Source: Saccopteryx bilineata
Taxonomy: Eukaryota; Chordata; Mammalia; Chiroptera; Emballonuridae
Assembly (NCBI RefSeq): GCF_036850765.1
Contig: NC_089501.1
Span: forward strand, 16,592,997 to 16,656,996
Direction of reading: 5' to 3'
DNA: 64,000 nt
Shown here: positions 56,949-64,000 of the stretch, one piece after another
Numbering within the stretch: the stretch's first letter is position 1
Layout: every line of letters starts with the position of its first letter
Program-made: the position numbers and the translations under genes
The notes under the pieces: generated by a model
The model's input: only the letters and a program-made list of their open reading frames with translations
What the model was told of the DNA's origin: nothing
The model's database searches: none

Positions 56949-57969
56949 CAAGGAACCCTAGGTTACAACAGTCTCAGTGTACAACATTTCAAGTTTATAT
57001 AGATGCTAACTCCCATAAAAACTTAAAAACATTGAGACATGAGTGTCAGCATCATATTTATGGACTACGTGGGCAAACTAGTTCCAGACTACCTTGGAAT
57101 AATTTTTTAAGAAGGCCAAGAGACCTGCAACAGTTCCTGTACCCTCTATATCAGCTGCTTCTCAAGATGAAACACCTGTAGTACAGGTAAAATTATTTTC
57201 AGCATCTCCAATATATTCTTTAGTAATCCTGATTCACTGACCCACGATCTCCAGCTCCTTCTACAGGTTCTCCTGCATCTCCAGCTTCCTCTTCCCAATA
57301 GATCACTCTTTCCCACCTTGCAATGACCTCTCCAGTGTGCAAACCAACTATAGGAATAAAGTTAAGAAAAAAATTTATGCTCATTTTTTATCATTTTTTC
57401 TGTTACTATAGTACAGTGTACAGAACAGTATATTTATGTTCTTTTCCTTTTTCTGTGGCTTTAGTTGTGTTTTCATGTTCTAGACCAGGGGTAGTCAACC
57501 TTTTTATACCTACTGCCCACTTTTGTATCTCTGTTAGTAGTAAAATTTTCTAACCACCCACCAGTTCCATAGTAATGATGATTTATAAAGTAGGGAAGTG
57601 ACTTGACTTTATAAAATGTATAAAGCAGAGTTACAGCAAGTTAAAACATATAATAATAATTACTTATCAAGTATTTTATGTCAGATTTTTGCTAAGTTTG
57701 GCAGAATAAATCTTTATAAAACAACTTACTATAGTTAAATCTCTTTTTATTTATACTTTGGCTGTTCCGCTACTGCCCACCATGAAAGCTGGAACACCCA
57801 CTAGTGGGCGGTAGGGACCAGGTTGGCTACCACTGTTTTAGACTATAGTTTTATAACTATTTTAGGATAGGTAAGTAACTTAGGCTAGGGTGTGTTTTGA
57901 CTTACACCGAAATTCAGGTTACACCACTGTCATTGGAATGAAACTATGTCATAACACAAGAACTCCCTA
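56949..57969. mobile_element. Tigger-type deletion derivative with part of a transposase tail
   Basis: The left end CAAGGAACCCTAGGTTACAA and the right end (complement of CATAACACAAGAACTCCC) match the 349-bp MITE at 3276. The shared interior ACTCCCATAAAAACTT and AGGCTAGGGTGTGTTTTGAC is visible on both sides. It also retains about 300 bp missing from the smaller copy, including a stretch near 57250-57300 that reads SPAPSTGSPASPASSSQ then stop. A Ser/Pro/Ala-rich tail of this kind is plausible for the end of a Tigger transposase. The hAT MITE at 57486 interrupts it. Confidence 0.72.
57486..57835. mobile_element. hAT MITE (350 bp) nested in the Tigger derivative
   Basis: The left end CAGGGGTAGTCAACCTTTTT and the right end complement CAGTGGTAGCCAACCTGGTC form inverted repeats. 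The 8-bp target duplication TTYTAGAC lies at 57478-57485 and 57836-57843 with one mismatch, as expected for hAT elements. Interior landmarks ACCACCCACCAGTTCC and CACTAGTGGGCGG. No transposase is encoded. Confidence 0.9.
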
Positions 57970-58061
57970 CTACTATCAAATACTAATGTAACAAATAAAT
58001 GCCCTTCTGGTAAAAGAAATTAAGTAAATTTCTTTTACACTGTTTTTTGAAGGTAGTCACT

Positions 58062-58215
58062 ATTTCTTTTTTTCATTTTTTATTGAATGTATTGGAGTGA
58101 CATTGGTTGATTAATTTACATAAGATTCAGGTGTATCATTCTATTACACCTAATGTGTATATTGTATTGTGTGTTCACCACCTTCTAAAAGATGGAGTGA
58201 ACTTTGACTATGCAG
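58062..58215 (-). mobile_element. L1 3' end fragment, antisense
   Basis: On the plus strand, TTTATTGAATGTATTGGAGT, GTGACATTGGTTGATTAATT and TTGTATTGTGTGTTCACCAC are the antisense of a standard older L1 3' UTR. It carries no ORF. Confidence 0.78.
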
Positions 58216-60300
58216 TGTGATTTGAAGAGTACTGAAAGTGCCACCTTTCAAAAATACTTTTTATGCCATGCAATTTTTGTGAATTCTTAAACATTGCTCC
58301 AATATTTAAAGAAACGTGCAACCATGAAAGAGAAATCCACTATCATTTCGGTATTAATTTATACTTACAGTGAGCTTGATTTTTCAACTGTCAGAAAGAG
58401 TTCAGTTCTACATTTTATAGGATAGGAAAAGAAAAGAAGAACTATTTCAAAAGGAACTAAGTATTAAAGAACTTCTGAGGAGGCTGACCCACCTATGTTG
58501 CTACTAAAGGTTGAATTTTGCAAAGCCAGAGAACATGAGAAAAGAAAAAAACAGAAACGGGAATTGAAAAGGCTCACAAGCGGTGATGTGAAGAGTGTTT
58601 CTGACTTTATAGTGATTATAATTTGAACTTCATAGCAAATTTTATTTTAAAAACTTGCAGTTATATTTTTTCCTTTCAAAATTGAGTAGTAAATATTGTA
58701 GAAGAAAATGTAATATGTAAGAGTCAACTGAAAGTTCAGATTACTTTGGGAAGAAAGACTCCGAAGTGCTTTTGGAGAAAAATTCTCACTTTTCTTAAAA
58801 TAATTTGTTTACAAGTGGAGAAGTTGTACATATTTTAGAAGACTTAAAATTTTTAATTTTCATAATTGAGCTACAACTCTAACAGAGTCATTCCGGATCA
58901 TGAAACATTTGAATCATTCTTTATTATATAGTAACCCTATAATTCCAACCCTTATATGAGAGCATATTGGAACTGTCTGCTATTCACTTCTTGTCAAAGA
59001 TGAGGTGATGCTTGGAGAATATTTTATATTTATGTAATTTGTGCTACTCACATGTATTTTTGGATTAAAAATGTAAAGTATAATTTGGTCTAAACACTTA
59101 GTACAACATAAAATTCCTCTGAATAAATTCAGTTTTGAAATCTACTATGTGAAGCTGGGTTATAATGAGTAGCAAACAACTCTCCAATCTCAGAAACTTT
59201 AAAATACATCAGTTTTATTTCTGTTCCATGCTTTAGGTCCATTATAAGTTTTCAGAGGTCCTACTCACTCTGGTAAACAAGCTAAGTAATTGCCACCATC
59301 TTGAACATTATCATTGTACCATGACAGGTCAAGGGTACTGTGGCAGACCTACAGAGGCAATTCAGTAACACACGGTTCTTACACTTAACCACCATTAACT
59401 AAACTGTTCACATTGCTTAACAACCACAATTAGTAAAGAAGTAGAGTTGTCACCTTTGTCTGGAATAATGAGAATTGGGTATATATAAGAAATAGAATAT
59501 ATAACCACCACATAAATAAATAGCTTAAAACAAATATTTAAAAACACTTCTTTTTTCTGCTATATTTCCTATATGTATATTACCAAAAATATATATTTTA
59601 AATTATTTGATTTTAGTTATTTGCATAGTAAGTTATAGAGATCCACATGAAAATTTTATTTTAGGTTGCATATTAAGAAAAGTTTTATTTTTTTACTTTT
59701 TACTCTTTTGTTTACTACCTAGCTGATATTTTTTAATGTACGAATGACAGTATTTTTCTTTTTTTGTCATGGCTGACAGGAAACTTAAGATAAATTTAAA
59801 ACTTAGTTATAACAATTTTGTTGAACTTTAGAATTATAAATATTTTTGTGTTTTGTTTTCCCTGATATTGATTTTCTATTTTTATATCTGATTTATGCTT
59901 ATTATCTGTATTATTTGTTGTCAAAGCATGACATTTTTGTACAATAAGAAAGGATAGGCATAAATAAAGCAGCTAGCACACACAAAAACACACACACACA
60001 CAGATGGAAAAAAATAAAGCAATCAAAATAAAAATTTATAAAAAATCTTCCTAAATAATTCAAGTTAATGAGGAAATTGAACCTAAATTTGGCAACTATT
60101 AAGAAAAAAGATAACCAAAAAATTATATCCTATATATCAAAATGTATAGAAATAAAAATTGTATGTAGGAGAAAATGTTATGATATTAAAAGCCTATTAT
60201 AATTTTTAATAATTAATATTAACTATAAATAAAAGAAGAGATAATAATAACATTTTAAAATATGCACAAATATTAAATAAAGTAAAGAAAACCTTTTTAT
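58216..60300. other. No gene recognised; one old repeat segment
   Basis: AT-rich, about 2.1 kb. The segment 59160-59400 (CTCAGAAACTTTAAAATACA and TTGCCACCATCTTGAACATT) has the style of the ancient repeat seen at 10880-11480. A short CA run lies at 59990-60002. Confidence 0.4.
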
Positions 60301-60315
60301 AAAATAAATAAAATA

Positions 60316-60685
60316 GGCCCTGGCTGGTTGCCTCAGTGGTGGAGCATTGGCCTGGCATGTGGATATCCTGGGTTTGATTCCCAGTCAGGACACACAGGAG
60401 AAGTGCCCATCTGCTTCTCCACCCTTCCACTCTTGCTTCTCTCTTTCTCTCTCCCACCTCCTGCAGCCTTGGCTAAATTGGAGTGAGTTGGCCCTGGGTG
60501 CTGAGGATGACCCCATGGCTTGGGCGCTAAGAAGAGCTTGGTTGCTGAGCAATGGAGCAATGCCCCAGATGGGCAGAGCATCACCCCCTAGTGGGCTTGC
60601 AGGATGGATCCTGGTTGGGGCACATGTGGGAGTCTGTCTCTCTGCCTCCCCTCCTCTCACTGAATAAAATAAAAAATAAAATAAT
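60316..60685 (+). mobile_element. Family A SINE, diverged
   Basis: Sense copy starting GGCCCTGGCTGGTTGCCTCA, with the B-box-like GGTTTGATTCCC, the family body and a tail of AAATAAAAT units. The A-rich flanks make the target duplication hard to define. Confidence 0.87.
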
Positions 60686-61170
60686 GAAATAGAACATATT
60701 TCTAAAGGAAACAACCAAAATTGTCTAAAATTATTGAGTCACTTGGTGAGACATCATTAACATCATAGGCTGTCAATTTACATATACAGTGTAACCGTTA
60801 TATAACTGAAGACAATAAAATAACTTCTTTTTAGAACATTAGTATATTCTGACAAATTTCTGACACAAGAGAATAAAGTGTTTTGAGGAAGGATCTCTTC
60901 TTGATTATGTGTGTAAAAGCACCATAAGGGCTGGTAGTGACCCTGCTGGCAAGCATTATACTTTATTTATTTAAATTAAACTAGGTCAGATTTGACAATA
61001 TTATTATCTAGTTAATTGTCTCAATACAATGCATTAGTATTCTTAAAGTATATAAACTTAAATATATAGCAATTAATAAAAACATTTCTTAATAATATAT
61101 TGCATTTAAAGGACTTAAAAGTGACTATATTGCTTAAAAGTGACTATATATAGCTTTAAAGTAACTTTTT
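60686..61170. other. AT-rich sequence, nothing recognised
   Basis: About 480 bp. The motif AAAAGTGACTATAT occurs twice near 61120-61150, a small local duplication. Confidence 0.4.
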
Positions 61171-61185
61171 AAAAATAATAAATTA

Positions 61186-61397
61186 GGCCTGACCTGTGGT
61201 GGCACAGTGGGTAAAAGCGTCGACCTGGAATGCTGAGGTTGCCGGTTCGAAACCCCAGGCTTGCCTGGTCAAGGCACGTATGGGAGTTGATGCTTCCTGC
61301 TCCTCCCTCTGTTCTTTCTTTCTCTTTCCTCTCTCTGTCTCTTTCTCTCTCTGTGTCTCCTCTCTCTAAAAAAATGAATAAATAAAAACGTAAAAAT
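61186..61397 (+). mobile_element. Short tRNA-headed SINE (family B)
   Basis: Sense copy with head GGCCTGACCTGTGGTGGCAC, B-box-like GGTTCGAAACC, CT-rich run and A-rich tail. The 15-bp duplication AAAAATAATAAATTA lies at 61171-61185 and 61398-61412. Confidence 0.93.
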
Positions 61398-61412
61398 AAA
61401 AATAATAAATTA

Positions 61413-61919
61413 AACTTGAAGCTAGTTGTCTTCTGGATAGGTTATATATTCATGTCTGCTCATTTTTCACCTTAATTCTATGCGTCATATAGTAGCAAAT
61501 TTGTATAACTTTTTGCTACAGCTACTTAGAAGTATGGATATCTTTTCTGCGGAAAAAAAACTTTCACATTAAATAGTCAGCAACTATGCATTTATTTTAC
61601 ATTTTCTCAATCAATCTATCTCTATAGAGCTCATAATTAATGTTCAGAAACCAGATTTAATTAAGAAGATATGTTAGAGCTCAGTGATTTGGGTGTATGA
61701 ATATTCTATATGTGCATCTCAAGTTTGTAATTAAGCAAAATAGCTTTGGATGAAAAAGATGATTTAGCATCCTCAAATAAATACCCAAGTTTTTAAACAA
61801 ATGTGTAATTTGCATATTCTAAGGTGATTTGCATTTGCAGAGCCTGTGATTTGAGTTCTATACCAGGCTATTTGAATTAAGTGGTCAGAAAAACAACACA
61901 GAGCATCAGGGCTTGTGAT
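61413..61919. other. AT-rich sequence, nothing recognised
   Basis: About 500 bp between the SINE and the GGAA microsatellite without an assignable feature. Confidence 0.4.
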
Positions 61920-62260
61920 GAAAGGAAGGAAGGAAAAAAGAAAGGAAGAAAGGAAGGAAGGAAGGAAGGAAGGAAGGAAGGAAGGAAGGAAGGAAGGGAG
62001 GAAGGAAGGGAGGGAGTTACGGAGGGAGGGAGGGAGGAAGGGAGGGAGGGAGGGAGGGAGGGAGGGAGGGAGGAAGGAAGGAAGGAAGGAAGGGAGGAAG
62101 GGGGAGAGAGAGAGAGAGAGAGAGAAAGGAGGGAGGGATGGAGGAAGGAAGGAAGAAAGGCAGGAAGGAAGGAAGGAAGGAAGGAAGGAAGGAAGGAAGG
62201 AAGGAAGGAAGGAAGGAAGGAAGGAAGGAAGGAAGGAAGGAGGGAAGGAGGGAAGGAAGC
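61920..62260. repeat. Large (GGAA)n/(GGGA)n purine microsatellite
   Basis: About 340 bp of almost pure purine on the plus strand: AAGG units, then GGGA units, a GA dinucleotide core at 62104-62126, then a long perfect AAGG run. Six overlapping open frames across it are low-complexity artefacts. Polypurine tracts of this length can form triplex DNA, and GGAA arrays can bind ETS factors; both are family-level knowledge. Confidence 0.97.
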
Positions 62261-63461
62261 CAAAGTTTTAATAAAGTACTCATGAACTTTTATAGTGATT
62301 TACCAGTGGTCACGCTGGCAGCAGTTGCACTATAATTCATGTGCTGAGAGAAAAGCTACCACGTCAGTGACAAGGAGATAATAAATAAAGAGAAAAAATG
62401 TCAAAAGAAATTATGATATTTGTGGACTTCAAAATTACTATTTTATTAGAACATAAATTAGTAAATCTTGAGCATGCAGAAGTTTATTACTATGTGAGAT
62501 CAACTTTGATTATATGTGTTTATTGTTTAAAAGTAATGTAATGTTTGAAATAGTATTTATATCTTTACATTTTAATTAAACATGACTCTAATATAGAATC
62601 AACAACCAGGAATGAAGTTACACTTTGGAATATGATCGAACAAATATGTACATTATTAATCAGGCATTAAACATTCAATGCAATTAATACCAGCCAAAAA
62701 TAAAGCCAAAAAATAAATTTTCAATATAATTTTAAAGTAATTACCTATATCCATAAAAATATATTTTAAAAATAATGTTATTTTTTAATTAATTTTTAAG
62801 ATCTTTTGGTTGGTGACTAACAATATTTGTACTTTTAGAGGAGGGAATGTTCTTCTCTCAAATATATATTCAGTAAAAGTCCAGTTAATATGATGCTATC
62901 TTGGTGATAATGAGACATTAATTTGAATATTTTTCTTTCTTTTTTTCTGTCAACCCATTTCCATATCAGCAACTTTTTCCTCTGAATAATCTATGCTCAT
63001 TTCTGCTTAAGACTTGCCCTCATTGAGGCTAGTTTCATGTATATTTCTTACAACCTAAAAGTGTATTTTAAAGTACCCGTGTGCCTTTCTATTAGCCTCT
63101 TCCAAAATAAAAGGTTTATCTTTAAAAAATGTACTTGAGACTTACATCATCTCTTAACTATTCTCATCTTAATAAATTTAATTTAAAAATCATCTAAAAT
63201 AAACATAAAAGGGATAAAATTAATCATGCTGTATCTTGTATCTTCAACTTTCATTTAACATTAAAAGGTTATTTTCAAAAACACTGAGGAAATCAATTTA
63301 AAAATCACCCTTATAACAATAAGCTGTTTTGACAACAAGCTGATAGAACATCTTGATCAACATATATAATGACATTCACTTTGCAAATTTTATGGCAGAA
63401 TTAATATGTTCAACTGTCTTTAGACTTTGAAAATATATTCTTAGGAGAAAAAGGGTCTTTT
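62261..63461. other. AT-rich sequence, nothing recognised
   Basis: About 1.2 kb with no coding or repeat assignment. Confidence 0.4.
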
Positions 63462-63875
63462 ATTTGTTATTATATTTTTATTAAAATTTTAAATTTATGG
63501 TGTTAACATGGATTCGAGTGTCTCACTCAATATAACACCCTTAACCCCCAACAACGTGCTCACCATTCTACCTGTTGTTCCCTTCCCTCTAACTCCTTTT
63601 CCTCCTACCCTCTGGAATTTGTGGTCCTGTTAATGTATCTATGTGTTATATTTATATTATATAATTTGACTAATCCCTTCACCTTCTCTGATCTCATCCC
63701 CTCATCCCCCTTCCCTCTGACTGCTGTCCCTCTGGTCCCTGTGACCCCGCCTCTGCCTCTATTCCATTCGTCAGTTCACATTGCTCATTAGATTCCACAA
63801 GTAAGCAAGGTCATATGATATTTGTCTTTCTCTGCCTGGCTTACTGCACTTAGCATAATGATCTTTTATGCATTT
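63462..63875 (-). mobile_element. L1 3' region fragment, antisense
   Basis: TTTGTCTTTCTCTGCCTGGC followed by TTACTGCACTTAGCATAATG is the antisense of a classic L1 3' segment, and the left end is T-rich as expected for its A tail. The C-rich middle corresponds to the G-rich 3' UTR tract. No open frame survives. Confidence 0.75.
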
Positions 63876-64000
63876 ATCATTCATTTCATTAGTTTATTAT
63901 TTAGTGGAAGAGACAGAAGTTAATTAATACTCAAATATAAAATTATAATCTGTACTAATAGACATAAAATAAAATTTCTTCTTGAACACAGATTCTGTCA

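Noticed and set aside
61877..62335. Open frames of up to 134 codons rich in Lys-Glu-Gly-Arg or Pro-Ser-Phe-Leu
   Set aside because: They are translations of the GGAA/GGGA microsatellite and have no coding meaning.
1..64000. Host protein-coding exons or a multi-gene system
   Set aside because: I found no frame with splice-site-bounded, conserved protein domains outside transposable elements. The window looks intergenic or intronic.

Overview
This is a 64 kb stretch of mammalian nuclear DNA, almost certainly from a bat. It is AT-rich, has no bacterial-type gene arrangement, and is packed with tRNA-headed SINEs, L1 LINEs, hAT and Tigger DNA transposons and LTR elements. The commonest SINE has a head starting CCCTGGCCGGTTGGCTCAG and a GC-rich body; it matches what I know as the Rhin-type SINE of horseshoe-bat relatives. 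The classic Ves head of vesper bats and Helitrons were not seen. I therefore infer a yinpterochiropteran, probably rhinolophoid bat, with moderate confidence. I found no host protein-coding exon, so the window reads as intergenic or deep-intronic sequence.

Layout. 1-14563: old sequence with SINEs (667, 5421, 7877, 12464), a 349-bp Tigger-type MITE (3276), an old antisense L1 (about 3700-5400), a hAT element (6156-6995) and an old sense L1 (about 7480-9835). 14579-22379: a complete L1 with 5' UTR, ORF1, ORF2, 3' UTR, A-tail and a 15-bp target-site duplication; every catalytic residue I checked is intact. 22620-25153: a nearly full-length but dead Tigger transposon. 25170-38137: SINEs of three families, L1, L2 and MLT1 remnants and a MER5A-like MITE. 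38893-43786: copies of one endogenous-retrovirus LTR family in two unusual forms. One is a polyadenylated U3-R retrocopy made by L1 machinery. The other is a 2.37-kb head-to-head LTR palindrome with its own 5-bp target duplication. 44821-49335: a second, unrelated ERV on the minus strand with two LTRs, a PBS-like site, a polypurine tract and gag remnants. 50035-52678: a young SINE and a young 5'-truncated L1. 52695-64000: further SINEs, a second Tigger deletion derivative with a hAT MITE nested inside it, a large GGAA microsatellite and L1 tails.

How the parts act together. The full-length L1 is the only plausibly autonomous element. The SINEs, the truncated L1 and the LTR retrocopy carry the features of L1-driven insertion: A-rich tails and, where readable, direct repeats of about 11-18 bp. 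Nesting gives a relative chronology. A short SINE lies inside an ERV LTR, an L1 tail lies inside an MLT1 LTR, and a hAT MITE lies inside a Tigger derivative. The most unusual structure is the LTR palindrome, followed by a small ORF that bridges ORF1 and ORF2 of the intact L1.
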